NCBI RefSeq assembly: GCF_028128765.1 | Contig: NZ_LBJG01000077.1 | Coordinates: forward strand, 1-54,562 | Direction: 5' to 3' | From: Bradyrhizobium sp. CCBAU 51627 | GTDB taxonomy: Bacteria; Pseudomonadota; Alphaproteobacteria; Rhizobiales; Xanthobacteraceae | DNA: 54,562 nucleotides | Part shown: one piece after another, positions 35,618 through 44,758 of the stretch | Layout of the letters: the number at the start of each line of letters is the position of its first letter | How positions within the stretch are numbered: position 1 is the stretch's first letter | Program-made: the position numbers and the translations under genes | Notes under the pieces: generated by a model | The model's input: the letters and a program-made list of their open reading frames with translations, nothing else | What the model was told of the DNA's origin: nothing | Database searches by the model: none

Positions 35618-36676
35618 TTGCCAAAAAGCGCATCGGATTCGTCTTCCATCGCTCCCAGCCGCAAATTTGACCGCGACATGCAAGTTCCGCCCGAGACCCA
35701 GGTCGTCATCGATTTCGACGACAACCGTGCCGCATCCGCGCTGGTCGGCCCCTATGGCCAGAACCTGGCGCAGATCGAGCGGCGGCTCGGAGTCGTCGTC
35801 GACTCCAAGGGCAACCACATCACCATCGGCGGCACCCGCGACGGCTGCGATGCCGCACGCCGGGTACTGGAGACGCTCTACGCCCACGCAGTGAAGGGGC
35901 AGGACGTCGACCAGGGCGAGGTCGAAGGCGCGATCCGCGCGGTGATCGCGCAAGGCTCGCTGTTCGAGTTCGACGCCAAGTCGGCGAAATCCAGCTTCGA
36001 CAGCATCAATTTGCGCAAGCGCCCGGTGCGCGCGCGCACGGCGGCGCAGGACTCCTACATCCGCGCGTTGAAGCGGCATGAGCTGGTGTTCGGCATCGGC
36101 CCCGCCGGCACCGGCAAGACCTGGCTTGCGGTTGCGCATGCCGCGCAATTGTTCGAGCGCAAGGAGGTCGACCGCATCATCCTGTCGCGTCCGGCGGTGG
36201 AAGCCGGCGAGCGGCTCGGCTTCCTGCCCGGCGATCTCCGCGAGAAGGTCGATCCTTATCTTCGCCCGATCTACGACGCCCTCTACGATCTCATGGATGC
36301 ACGCATCGTCGAGCGCGCGCTCCAGAGCGGCGAGATCGAGATCGCGCCGCTCGCCTTCATGCGCGGCCGCACCCTGACCAACGCCGCGATCATCCTCGAT
36401 GAGGCCCAGAACACGACATCGATGCAGATGAAGATGTTCCTGACCCGCCTCGGCGAGAACAGCCGCATGATCGTCACCGGCGACCCCTCGCAGATCGACC
36501 TGCCCAACGGCCAGACCTCGGGTCTCGCCGAAGCGACGCGCCTGCTCGATGGCGTCGAAGGCATTGCGCAAGTTCATTTCAAGGCCGAAGACGTGATCCG
36601 CCACGAGCTCGTGGCACGAATCGTCGCTGCCTATGAAGGGTCGCCGCAGCGGCCAGCCGCCGGCAACAAATCCTGA
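35618..36676 (+). CDS. phoH: PhoH-family ATPase
   Basis: 352 aa. A KH-like N-terminal segment (LVGPYGQNLAQIERRLGVVVDSKGNHITIGG) precedes the P-loop ATPase with Walker A GPAGTGKT at 161-168 and Walker B AAIILDEAQNTTSMQMKMFLTR. PhoH/YbeZ partners YbeY in rRNA processing. The TTG start, with GGAG about ten bases upstream, lies four bases after miaB. ybeY follows at once, with the order miaB-phoH-ybeY-corC-lnt conserved in bacteria. Confidence 0.94.
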   Translation: MPKSASDSSSIAPSRKFDRDMQVPPETQVVIDFDDNRAASALVGPYGQNLAQIERRLGVVVDSKGNHITIGGTRDGCDAARRVLETLYAHAVKGQDVDQGEVEGAIRAVIAQGSLFEFDAKSAKSSFDSINLRKRPVRARTAAQDSYIRALKRHELVFGIGPAGTGKTWLAVAHAAQLFERKEVDRIILSRPAVEAGERLGFLPGDLREKVDPYLRPIYDALYDLMDARIVERALQSGEIEIAPLAFMRGRTLTNAAIILDEAQNTTSMQMKMFLTRLGENSRMIVTGDPSQIDLPNGQTSGLAEATRLLDGVEGIAQVHFKAEDVIRHELVARIVAAYEGSPQRPAAGNKS

Positions 36677-36734
36677 CGAGACAACAGCGGGACCAGCCGG
36701 GCGCGAGCACGGCGCCTTCGTTCCGAACAAAGCC

Positions 36735-37244
36735 ATGTCGCATCCCAACCTTCCCATCACCGAGGTCCTCGTCGTCGCCGATTGCTGGCAGAGCGAGCCT
36801 GACGCCGAAGCCGTGATCCAGCGCGCCGTCGCCGCCGCCGCCGAAACCGTCGACGAAGACGTCGCGGATGCGGAAGTGGCCGTGATGCTGACCGATGATG
36901 CCGGCATCCGGACGCTCAACAGCAACTGGCGCGGCATGGACAAGCCGACCAACGTGCTGTCGTTTCCCGCGCTCCAGCCGGAGGGCGAGTGGAAGCCGGG
37001 GGATGCGCCGCGCATGCTCGGCGACATCGCGATCGCCTTTGAGACCATGCGGCGCGAGGCGGACGAGGAACACAAGCCGTTCGATCATCATTTGAGTCAT
37101 CTCGCCGTGCATGGTTTCCTGCATCTGATCGGCTACGATCACGAGAACGACGACGACGCGGAAGAAATGGAAGCGCTCGAAACCGAGATCCTGGCCCATC
37201 TCGGCATCCCCGATCCCTATGCAGACCGCGCGGGGACGCACTGA
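36735..37244 (+). CDS. ybeY: Endoribonuclease YbeY
   Basis: 169 aa. The zinc site HGFLHLIGYDH (HxxxHxxxxxH) is complete, and LNSNWRGMDKPTNVLSFP is the usual central block. YbeY acts in 16S rRNA 3' end maturation and ribosome quality control. The frame extends back to 36633, overlapping phoH; ATG 36735 gives the family length. The stop overlaps the next ATG by one base. Confidence 0.95.
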   Translation: MSHPNLPITEVLVVADCWQSEPDAEAVIQRAVAAAAETVDEDVADAEVAVMLTDDAGIRTLNSNWRGMDKPTNVLSFPALQPEGEWKPGDAPRMLGDIAIAFETMRREADEEHKPFDHHLSHLAVHGFLHLIGYDHENDDDAEEMEALETEILAHLGIPDPYADRAGTH

Positions 37245-38359
37245 TGCCGGATTCAGATCCTGTTCACGACAATCCGCGCAACACGGCCAATCTGCCCGCC
37301 GTCGTGACGCCTGGCGAAGTCATGCGCCCGACCGCGGAAGGCTGGCTGCTGCGCGCGATCCGCACCCTGTTCGGCTGGAAGGCCGGATCTGTCCGCGACG
37401 ATCTCCAGGTCGTGCTCAACGCGACGACGCCCGACGACACCGGCTTCTCCGCGGTCGAGCGCACCATGCTGCGCAACATTCTCGGCCTGCATGAGCGCCG
37501 CATCGCCGACGTCATGGTGCATCGCGCCGACATCGTCGCGGTGAAACGCGACATTCCGCTCGGCGAATTGATGGATCGCTTCGAGAGCGCCGGCCATTCG
37601 CGCCTCGTCGTCTACAACGAGACGCTCGACGATCCCGTCGGCATCGTCCACATCCGCGACTTGCTCGCCTTCATGACGGTGCGGGCGCGCGTGTCGGAGG
37701 CCACCAAGACCAAGCGCAAGAAGCCGCTGCCGGCCGGGCTCGATTTGAAGGCGGTGGACCTCGCGCTGCAGCTGCAGGACGCACGCATCATCCGCAAGCT
37801 GCTCTATGTGCCGCCGTCGATGCGCGCGATCGACCTGCTGGCGCAGATGCAGGCCACACGCATTCATCTCGCGCTCGTCGTCGACGAATATGGCGGCAGC
37901 GACGGCCTCGTTTCACTCGAGGACATCGTCGAACAGATCGTCGGCGAGATCGACGACGAGCATGACAGCGACGAGCCACCCTCGATCGTCCGGCTTCCCG
38001 ACAATGCCTTCATTGCGGACGCCCGCGCCAGTCTCGACGACGTCCGCACGGTGATCGGCGAAGACTTCGTCACCGGCGAGGCCGGCGAGGAGGTGGAGAC
38101 GCTGGGCGGTTATCTCGTCAGCTTCGTCGGCCGCCTGCCGGTGCGCGGGGAGGTGATCTCGGGCCCCGGCACTTACGAGGTCGAAGTGCTCGACGCCGAT
38201 CCGCGCCGCGTCAAGCGGCTGCGCATCTCGACCCGGAAGGAACGGCCCACGCCGCGCACCCAGCGCGAGAGAAGCCGCCGCGAGGCCGCACCCGACAGCG
38301 GCCAGCCGACGGCTGGCGACACGCCGACCCCGCCCGCCGACGGGACCGGCCCGCAGTGA
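37244..38359 (+). CDS. CorC/HlyC-like CBS-domain protein
   Basis: 371 aa, cytoplasmic. An N-terminal segment (FSAVERTMLRNILGLHERRIADVMVHRADIVAV) opens a CBS pair (about residues 80-240, including VVYNETLDDPVGIVHIRDLL and LALVVDEYGGSDGLVSLEDIVEQIVGEI), followed by the transporter-associated CorC domain. The DUF21 membrane part of larger paralogues is lacking. It is linked to magnesium/cobalt efflux in enterics; in this operon it sits between ybeY and lnt. The C terminus is a low-complexity Arg/Pro tail. ATG overlaps the ybeY TGA and its stop overlaps the lnt GTG. Confidence 0.92.
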   Translation: MPDSDPVHDNPRNTANLPAVVTPGEVMRPTAEGWLLRAIRTLFGWKAGSVRDDLQVVLNATTPDDTGFSAVERTMLRNILGLHERRIADVMVHRADIVAVKRDIPLGELMDRFESAGHSRLVVYNETLDDPVGIVHIRDLLAFMTVRARVSEATKTKRKKPLPAGLDLKAVDLALQLQDARIIRKLLYVPPSMRAIDLLAQMQATRIHLALVVDEYGGSDGLVSLEDIVEQIVGEIDDEHDSDEPPSIVRLPDNAFIADARASLDDVRTVIGEDFVTGEAGEEVETLGGYLVSFVGRLPVRGEVISGPGTYEVEVLDADPRRVKRLRISTRKERPTPRTQRERSRREAAPDSGQPTAGDTPTPPADGTGPQ

Positions 38360-40008
38360 GTCCGTTCCAACGTTTCAGGCAGATTGCGCTTGCCGTCATC
38401 CTGACCTGGGGATGGAAGCGCGCGCTGCTGGCGATGGCATGCGGCGCATTGTCGGTGCTGGCGCTGGCACCGTTCAACATCTTTCCGGTGCTGTTCATCA
38501 CATTCCCCGTGATGGTCTGGCTGATCGACGGCGCCGGTGCCGGACGATATGGCGGCGTCCCTGCCGCAGCGCTGACGGGCTACTGGTTCGGTCTCGGCTA
38601 TTTCGTTCCTGGCCTCTACTGGATCGGCTACGCCTTCTTCGTCGACGCGGACGTGTTCGCCTGGCTGACACCCTTCGCCGTGCTGGGCCTGCCGGCCTAT
38701 CTCTCGCTCTTCACGGCGGCCGGTTTCGCGCTGGCCCGTCTGCTCTGGACCAAGGATGCCACCCGCGTTCTCGCGCTCGCTGCAAGCCTTACGGTCGGTG
38801 AATGGTTGCGTGGGCACGTGCTCACCGGCTTTCCCTGGAATGCCTTCGGCTATGCGCTGTCGGAGCCGTTGGCGCTGGCGCAGACGTCATCCCTCATCGG
38901 CCAATGGGGCATGACCTTCCTCGCGGTTGCGATCTTTGCGAGCCCGGCGGTGCTGATCGACCGCACGCGCGACCGCAGCCTGGCATGGCGCGTGCCGGCC
39001 GCGGCGATTGCGCTGCTGGTCGCCATGGGCATCTTCGGCGCCATCCGCATGTCGCTGCATCCCACCACGATGGTCGCGGGCACCAAGCTGCGCCTGATGC
39101 AGCCGGACCTTCAGCAGGATGCCAAGTTCAACTACTCCGCCAAGGCGGAGGTGATGAAGAAATATCTGGCGCTATCGGACCGGGCCTCCGGACCGCAATC
39201 GACCGGCGTGCGCGATGTTACCATCCTGATCTGGCCGGAATCCGCCTTTCCGTTCTTCCTGACCCGCGAAGCCGATGCGATGGCCGCGATCGCCGAGCTG
39301 TTGCCGAAGGGCACCGTTCTGATCACCGGATCGGTCCGCGCCCCCGATTTGCCGCCCGGCAAGCCGATCACGCGCGCCTACAATTCGATCTACGTGATCG
39401 ACCACGATGGCAGCGTGCTCGCGGTCTACGACAAGCTGCACCTGGTTCCGTTCGGAGAATATCTTCCGTTTCAGGACGTGATGGAGAAGCTGGGCTTCGA
39501 GCAGCTGACACGGGTCCGAGGCGGCTTCATTCCCGGCACGGTGCGGCACGTGCTGCCGCTGCCGGGCGCGCCGCCCGCGCTGCCGCTGATCTGCTACGAG
39601 GCGATCTTTCCCGGCGAGGTTGGGACACGCGACGAGCGCCCGGGCTGGATGGTGAACCTCACCAATGACGGCTGGTTCGGCATCTCGACCGGTCCCTATC
39701 AGCATCTGGAGCAGGCGCGGATGCGCTCCATCGAGCTCGGGCTACCGCTGGTCCGCTCGGCCAATACCGGCGTCTCGGCAGTGATCGATCCGATGGGACG
39801 CACGGTGGCCAGCCTCGGCCTCGGGATCGAAGGCATCTTGGACTCAAGCCTGCCCACCGCAATCCCGCCCACGATCTATGCGAGGGTCGGTGACATCCCC
39901 GCGGCCATGCTCGTTGCGCTGGCTGTGATTTTGGCGGTGCGCCGTCGTGTTGCCAAACGGCACCCTGATCGCGCTAGCGATATCGGCAAGACGGCCGGAA
40001 ACCTTTGA
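38356..40008 (+). CDS. lnt: Apolipoprotein N-acyltransferase
   Basis: Inner-membrane enzyme that adds the third acyl chain to lipoproteins. 550 aa with hydrophobic segments in the first 230 residues and a nitrilase-fold periplasmic domain. Catalytic residues by family are E295 (WPESAFPF), K360 (YDKLHLVPFGEYLPF) and C413 (LICYEAIFP). GTG start overlaps the previous stop (GTGA). A single membrane helix near residue 515 closes the protein. Confidence 0.96.
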   Translation: MSPFQRFRQIALAVILTWGWKRALLAMACGALSVLALAPFNIFPVLFITFPVMVWLIDGAGAGRYGGVPAAALTGYWFGLGYFVPGLYWIGYAFFVDADVFAWLTPFAVLGLPAYLSLFTAAGFALARLLWTKDATRVLALAASLTVGEWLRGHVLTGFPWNAFGYALSEPLALAQTSSLIGQWGMTFLAVAIFASPAVLIDRTRDRSLAWRVPAAAIALLVAMGIFGAIRMSLHPTTMVAGTKLRLMQPDLQQDAKFNYSAKAEVMKKYLALSDRASGPQSTGVRDVTILIWPESAFPFFLTREADAMAAIAELLPKGTVLITGSVRAPDLPPGKPITRAYNSIYVIDHDGSVLAVYDKLHLVPFGEYLPFQDVMEKLGFEQLTRVRGGFIPGTVRHVLPLPGAPPALPLICYEAIFPGEVGTRDERPGWMVNLTNDGWFGISTGPYQHLEQARMRSIELGLPLVRSANTGVSAVIDPMGRTVASLGLGIEGILDSSLPTAIPPTIYARVGDIPAAMLVALAVILAVRRRVAKRHPDRASDIGKTAGNL

Positions 40009-40054
40009 CAACCGTAGTCCACGGTTGACAGATTGCATGCGGGCTCCCCATTCT
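40009..40054 (+). promoter_or_regulatory. Promoter and overlapping 7-bp dyad before the Xre regulator
   Basis: CAACCGT (40009-40015) and ACGGTTG (40021-40027) are perfect arms with a 5-base spacer. The right arm overlaps a consensus TTGACA at 40025-40030; CATTCT at 40049-40054 is a possible -10 box after 18 bases. A dyad over the -35 box suggests repression, perhaps by the regulator encoded just downstream. Confidence 0.5.
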
Positions 40055-40191
40055 GCACCGGCTGCGCAAGACAGCGGTGCATTGCTAAATTTCTCCGCAA
40101 TGTTTCCCCAATCAGAGTGAAGTTTGGCGTCGCTGGCACCTGAGGCAACAAGTTCGATTGCGCCGATGGTGATGTTTGGAGGGCTGAGGAA

Positions 40192-40605
40192 ATGTCGAAA
40201 GCGCCCAACCCTGTTGACAAATATGTCGGCAGTCGCGTGCGCATGCGCCGCATCATGTTGGGCATGAGTCAGGAAAAGCTCGGTGAAGCTTTGGGCCTGA
40301 CATTCCAGCAGATTCAGAAGTACGAGAAGGGCACGAACCGGGTCGGCGCGAGCCGAATCCAGCAGATTGCCGAGATTCTCCAGGTGCCGGTGTCGTTCCT
40401 GTTCGAGGGCGGACCGAGCGGCGTGCCCGGCCCCGAAGGCTTCGCTGAGGGTGCATCGCCCTCTTATGTGTCCGACTTCCTCGCGACGTCCGAAGGGCTC
40501 GCGCTGACCAAGGCGTTCACCCGAATCACCGATTCGAAGCTGCGCCGCTCGATCGTCGATCTCGTCGAGCAGATCGCCGCCCGCGAAGGTCCCGACAAGC
40601 GCTGA
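40192..40605 (+). CDS. Xre/Cro-family transcriptional regulator
   Basis: 137 aa. The helix-turn-helix is VGSRVRMRRIMLGMSQEKLGEALGLTFQQIQKYEKGTNRVGASRIQQIAEIL cut here as residues about 12-63, followed by a short helical C-terminal region (EGLALTKAFTRITDSKLRRSIVDLVEQIA) likely for dimerisation. It belongs to the conserved alphaproteobacterial group that includes rhizobial PraR/PhrR-type regulators of quorum sensing, attachment and stress. In other rhizobia this gene usually lies after lnt, as here. A dyad over its promoter suggests self-control. Confidence 0.9.
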   Translation: MSKAPNPVDKYVGSRVRMRRIMLGMSQEKLGEALGLTFQQIQKYEKGTNRVGASRIQQIAEILQVPVSFLFEGGPSGVPGPEGFAEGASPSYVSDFLATSEGLALTKAFTRITDSKLRRSIVDLVEQIAAREGPDKR

Positions 40606-40720
40606 CGCGCTCTTCATTCCGATTTGAGACTGCGCCAAATCTGGCCTATGTCGTCATTTGCGGACCGCGCATTACGCTGCCTCCGCTGAAGTGATGTGAT
40701 TCGAAGGCGCAGATACGTCC

Positions 40721-41848
40721 ATGGCGAGATCCAATTCGTTCGATTCCCAAACTATCCTCGCTGGTATCCGCCGCTGGGTGGAGATTGAGACGCCGACGGA
40801 GGTGCCCGAGCAGGTCAACAAGCTGACCTCGATGGTTGCCGACCATTATCGTGATCTGCCCGTCACGCTCGAACGCGTCGCCGGTGTCGACGGCTGCGGC
40901 GACCATCTCGTGGTGCGTTCGACCTGGGGGCAGGACCGGCCCGGTATTCTGGTGCTCAGCCATCTCGATACCGTTCACCCCCTGGGCTTCATCGCGCGCC
41001 TGCCATTCAAGGTCGAGGGCGACAGCGCATTCGGTCCCGGCATCTACGACATGAAGGGCGGCGCCTACATCGCCTATCACGCCTTTCGCGAACTCTGCGC
41101 CGCCCCCGATCGCCCGCCGCTCGGTGTCACCCATCTGTTCACCTCCGACGAGGAGATCGGCAGCCCGACATCGCGCGCGCTGATTGAGAACGAGGGTCGC
41201 AAGGCCAAATACGTGCTGGTGACGGAGCCGGCGCGCGACGGCGGCAAGATCGTCACCGGACGCAAGGGCGTCGGACGTTTCGAGGTCTTCATCAAAGGGG
41301 TGCCCGCGCATGCCGGCTCGCGCCCCGAAGACGGCCGCAGCGCCATCCGCGAGCTCGCCAATGTCATCCAGACGCTGGAAGGGATGAACGATCTGAAACG
41401 CGGCGTCACCGTCAATGTCGGCGTGGTGCGCGGCGGCACGCGTCCCAACGTCACGCCGGAAGAGGCCTATGCCGAAGTCGATCTGCGCGTGCCAAGCTTC
41501 GACGATGCGGAAGAATTCGTCGGCAGGATCCTCGGCCTGACGTCGAAGACCGACGGCGTGACCGTCACGGTCACCGGCGAGCTCAACCGTCCGCCCTATG
41601 AGAAGGGCAATGCAGGCGCATCGCTGTACGAGCACGCCAGAACGCTCGCGGCGGAAATCGGTTTCGAGCTGATCGATACCCACACCGGCGGCGGCTCGGA
41701 CGGCAATTTCACCGCGCCGCATACCGGCACGCTCGACGGACTCGGCGTCGACGGCAAGGGTGCGCACACCCATTATGAGCAGCTCTACGTCTCCTCGCTC
41801 GAGCCGCGCGCGCGGCTGCTCTATCGCCTGTACCAGACGCTGCGATGA
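40721..41848 (+). CDS. M20-family metallopeptidase, carboxypeptidase G2-like
   Basis: 375 aa. The zinc residues are recognisable: HLDTVHP, the bridging Asp in GPGIYDMKGGAY, the catalytic Glu pair in TSDEEIGSP, VTEPA and the final His in GKGAHTHYEQ. A dimerisation domain (GRFEVFIKGVPAHAGSRPEDGRSAI) lies in the middle. Substrates are probably C-terminal glutamate or folate-like compounds, but this is not fixed by sequence. Its stop overlaps the trmB start by four bases. Position is notable: between the Xre regulator and trmB, where metK is found in several related genomes as I recall. Confidence 0.92.
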   Translation: MARSNSFDSQTILAGIRRWVEIETPTEVPEQVNKLTSMVADHYRDLPVTLERVAGVDGCGDHLVVRSTWGQDRPGILVLSHLDTVHPLGFIARLPFKVEGDSAFGPGIYDMKGGAYIAYHAFRELCAAPDRPPLGVTHLFTSDEEIGSPTSRALIENEGRKAKYVLVTEPARDGGKIVTGRKGVGRFEVFIKGVPAHAGSRPEDGRSAIRELANVIQTLEGMNDLKRGVTVNVGVVRGGTRPNVTPEEAYAEVDLRVPSFDDAEEFVGRILGLTSKTDGVTVTVTGELNRPPYEKGNAGASLYEHARTLAAEIGFELIDTHTGGGSDGNFTAPHTGTLDGLGVDGKGAHTHYEQLYVSSLEPRARLLYRLYQTLR

Positions 41849-42555
41849 GCGAACGCAAATCAGATCCCGACCGCGCGGAAGGCGAGCGCGCCTTCTTTGG
41901 ACGGCGCAAGGGCCACAAGCTCAGGCAGCATCAGGCCGAGCTGGTCGATCATCTGCTGCCGCATCTTTCGCTCGACATCACTATGCCGCGGCCTGCGAAT
42001 GCCGCCGGGATCTTCGATCTCCCAGTCGAAGATCTGCGGCTCGAGATCGGCTTCGGCGGCGGTGAGCATCTCGCGACGGAAGCGCAGAACTTCCCGACGA
42101 CCGGCTTCATCGGCTGCGAGCCCTATGTCAACGGCATGGCCAAGATCCTGGCGCAAATCGAGGCGGCCAACATCGGCAACATCCGCCTGTTTGCCGGCGA
42201 CGCCGCCGAACTATTGGCCTGGCTGCCCAGCGCTTCGCTGTCGCGGATCGACCTGATCCATCCCGACCCCTGGCCGAAACGGCGGCACTGGAAGCGGCGC
42301 TTCGTTCAGGACCGCACGATCGCTGCGATGGCGCGCGTGCTGAAGGCAGGCGGCGAATTCCGCTTTGTCTGCGACATCGACGACTATTGCGCCTGGACCC
42401 TGTCGCACCTTGCGCGCGCGCCGGACTTCCAATGGCTCGCGGAACGCGCCGATGATTTCCGAAAGCCCTGGGCCGGCTACACCATGACGCGTTATGGACG
42501 AAAGGCCGCGCGCGAAGGCCGCAAGGCGGCTTACTTGCGTTTTCGCAGAAGCTAG
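41845..42555 (+). CDS. trmB: tRNA (guanine-N7-)-methyltransferase
   Basis: 236 aa, SAM-dependent enzyme making m7G46 in tRNA. The SAM site LEIGFGGGEHLATEAQNFPTTGFIG and the signature IDLIHPDPWPKRRHWKRRFVQ are diagnostic. The C terminus (YGRKAAREGRKAAYLRFRRS) is basic. ATG overlaps the M20 peptidase stop; the gene ends at a CTAG whose complement is the stop of the opposing DUF2336 gene. Confidence 0.96.
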   Translation: MSERKSDPDRAEGERAFFGRRKGHKLRQHQAELVDHLLPHLSLDITMPRPANAAGIFDLPVEDLRLEIGFGGGEHLATEAQNFPTTGFIGCEPYVNGMAKILAQIEAANIGNIRLFAGDAAELLAWLPSASLSRIDLIHPDPWPKRRHWKRRFVQDRTIAAMARVLKAGGEFRFVCDIDDYCAWTLSHLARAPDFQWLAERADDFRKPWAGYTMTRYGRKAAREGRKAAYLRFRRS

Positions 42556-43634
42556 ATCGTCCGCCGGTTGCGCCAGAAATTCACGACGCGCTCGGCGGTC
42601 GCCGGCATCAGGCGCGTGAAGTTCATTCGCGCCGCTTCGAGATCGGCATCGGCCGGCGTGCGCTGCGGCCCGTACCACATCAGGATCAGCGCGCGCACCG
42701 TGGGCCAGCCGAGATTCAGGACCCGGCCGAGGACCAGGATCGGGTCGTAGCGATCGCCCCCGATCAGGCGGTCGAGGATCGGAAGCCTGACGCCGGACAT
42801 CGCCGAGAGTGCGGCGACCGACTCCTCGTATTTGTGCGCCTTGGCGAAGCCGAGCAGCGCGCTCTCGCCGAGATGACCATCACGATGCAAGCCGAGCACC
42901 GTGCGCTGTGCGGCCGAGAAATCGCGCCGCGGCCCGGGCGGCAGCGCGGCCTCCTCGATCGCGGCCATGGCGCGCTTGATCTCGACCTGGCGCGTCGGAT
43001 TGACCACGCTGGAGAGACGACGCCTGATGACGTCGAGCGTGCCGTTCAGAAGCTCCTTGAGATTCTCGCCCGAAAGATCCTCGCGCTGGCCGATCTTGAG
43101 CGTCAGCACACCATCCTGGCTCGCGCGCTTGATCAGCTCCGAATAGCCGCCCGGCGAGAAATGTGCGCCGGCATTGCCGGCGGCGCGGCGTACCACGTCG
43201 CGATCGCCGCGCTCGACCAGCACGTCGGTAATTTGCGTCGACAGGGTCGGCCGCTCCGTCATCGCCAACAGATGACCCTGACCCTTCAGCCGGGCGATCT
43301 CGACGAGTGCGGCTTCGTCGAGCACGGGCGAGCGGCGCAGCACCGGACCGGCCACCATGATCTCGTTTTCGCGGGCGAGCTGGCCGACGAGATGACGCGG
43401 CGCATTGTCCACGCGCGAGAAGCGCTCGGCGAGATCGACGCGCGCGGCAAGCTCCGCATGCGGGACAAGATCGATCAGCAGATCGTCGAAAAGATCGACG
43501 AGCTCGGGACGGAGTTTTGAGGGATCCTGAAAGAATAACGCGGCAATGGCGCTCGCGATCTCGCCACGACGCCGGGGATCGCCGCGTTTGACGATATCGT
43601 CCAGTCCGGGAATGAGCGACGTGGCAACAGTCAT
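42552..43634 (-). CDS. DUF2336 family protein
   Basis: 360 aa from ATG 43634 (the frame is open to 43673). Repeated helical segments such as DPSKLRPELVDLFDDLLIDLVPHAELAARVDLAERFSR and PTLSTQITDVLVERGDRDVVRRAAGNAGAHFS resemble HEAT-like repeats typical of DUF2336, a mostly alphaproteobacterial family of unknown role. No signal peptide or membrane helix is seen. It converges on trmB with overlapping stop codons. Its start region faces the promoter of the rimP operon. Confidence 0.8.
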   Translation of the reverse strand: MTVATSLIPGLDDIVKRGDPRRRGEIASAIAALFFQDPSKLRPELVDLFDDLLIDLVPHAELAARVDLAERFSRVDNAPRHLVGQLARENEIMVAGPVLRRSPVLDEAALVEIARLKGQGHLLAMTERPTLSTQITDVLVERGDRDVVRRAAGNAGAHFSPGGYSELIKRASQDGVLTLKIGQREDLSGENLKELLNGTLDVIRRRLSSVVNPTRQVEIKRAMAAIEEAALPPGPRRDFSAAQRTVLGLHRDGHLGESALLGFAKAHKYEESVAALSAMSGVRLPILDRLIGGDRYDPILVLGRVLNLGWPTVRALILMWYGPQRTPADADLEAARMNFTRLMPATAERVVNFWRNRRTI

Positions 43635-43781
43635 GAAACGCAACTCGAATCTGGCACGCCGTGGGCGCGCCATGGCTCAAGTCGCCCCACAAGGTGGAAA
43701 TTAGGCCCGCTTCATGAAGGAAGCGTTGCTCCCGGGCTGCCCGCCGGAGCGCAAAAAGCCCGCATCTGCCCGTAAGAGGCC

Positions 43782-43810
43782 TTGTCCGGGCTGGCGGAAA
43801 GGGCTATATC
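43782..43810 (+). promoter_or_regulatory. Promoter of the rimP-nusA-infB operon
   Basis: TTGTCC (43782-43787) and TATATC (43805-43810) are 17 bases apart, a good sigma-70-type pair. Transcription would begin near 43817 and run into the leader terminator at 43847 before reaching rimP. Confidence 0.6.
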
Positions 43811-43846
43811 AGCGCCAATTCATCTTCTCATACGATCCGCGTAGTG

Positions 43847-43878
43847 AGAGTGGGCCCGAAAGGACCCGCTCTTTTTTA
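43847..43878 (+). terminator. Leader terminator/attenuator of the rimP operon
   Basis: GAGTGGGCCC, a short GAAA-type loop and GGACCCGCTC form a stem with one wobble and one mismatch, followed by TTTTTT. It lies between the promoter and rimP, about 120 bases before the start codon, so it would stop the operon's own transcript unless overridden. This position matches the alphaproteobacterial rimP-leader element known from comparative work. It could also end a short RNA. Confidence 0.7.
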
Positions 43879-44000
43879 TTACCTGAACGCGGCTTGGCGG
43901 AAGATGCGGCCCGGCCGGCTGTCGGGATAGTTCCGAAACGGGCTCTGACGTCTTAACCAAGCCTTAACCATCGACACCATCGAGCGCCTTGACCCCTGAG

Positions 44001-44756
44001 ATGACCGAACCGACCACTGGTTCCACAGATGCCGAAATGCTGGCCGAGCCGAGGCTCGTGGTCGAGCCAGGCGTCGCGGCACGGGTGTCTGCGGTCGCAA
44101 CACCGGTGCTGGAGGGCATGGGCTACCGCCTGGTGCGGATCCGCATCTCCGGGGAGGCCGGCTGCACCGTGCAGATCATGGCCGAACGGCCCGACGGCTC
44201 GATGCAGCTCGAGGATTGCGAGGCGATCTCGCGGGCGCTGTCGCCAGTGCTCGACGTCGCCGACCCCATCGACCGCGCCTACCGGCTGGAAATCTCCTCG
44301 CCGGGGATCGACCGGCCGCTGGTGCGCCGCTCCGATTTCGAGCGCTATTCCGGCCATCTGGTGAAGATCGAGATGGCCGTCGCCCATGAAGGGCGCAAGC
44401 GGTTCCGCGGCACGCTGGGCACTGTGGAAGGCGACCGCGTGCATCTGCATCGCGACGACGCCAAGGCAGGCGACAATGCCGACGTGCTCCTGACGATGGA
44501 AGATATCGGCGAGGCCCGGCTGGTGCTGACCGATGAGCTGATCGCCGAATCCATGCGCCGCGGCAAGGCCGAGGAGCGCCAGATGCGCCGGGATCTCGGT
44601 CTCGCGCCACCGCAGGCGCCGCACGCCGAGATCAGCGCAAAGACGACCAAGAACACCAAGCCGAAAAAGAAGCCGGCACCGACCAACACGAAGAAACATC
44701 GCCTTGCTGCCGAACGCGCGCGGCGCGGCGAGATCGAGCCTGACGAAGGAGACTAG
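44001..44756 (+). CDS. rimP: Ribosome maturation factor RimP
   Basis: 251 aa; RimP helps assemble the 30S subunit. The core reads GMGYRLVRIRISGEAGCTVQIMAERPDG, the conserved LEDCEAISRALSPVLDV and YRLEISSPGIDRPLVRRSDFERYSG, and a longer, basic C-terminal tail (TKNTKPKKKPAP...) typical of rhizobia follows. ATG 44001 is preferred to a TTG at 43989 in the same frame. First gene of the nusA operon. Confidence 0.94.
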   Translation: MTEPTTGSTDAEMLAEPRLVVEPGVAARVSAVATPVLEGMGYRLVRIRISGEAGCTVQIMAERPDGSMQLEDCEAISRALSPVLDVADPIDRAYRLEISSPGIDRPLVRRSDFERYSGHLVKIEMAVAHEGRKRFRGTLGTVEGDRVHLHRDDAKAGDNADVLLTMEDIGEARLVLTDELIAESMRRGKAEERQMRRDLGLAPPQAPHAEISAKTTKNTKPKKKPAPTNTKKHRLAAERARRGEIEPDEGD

Positions 44757-44758
44757 CC

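Noticed and set aside
42552..42555. Overlapping CTAG stops of trmB and the DUF2336 gene as a regulatory site
   Set aside because: Convergent stop overlap through CTAG is a simple consequence of compact packing.
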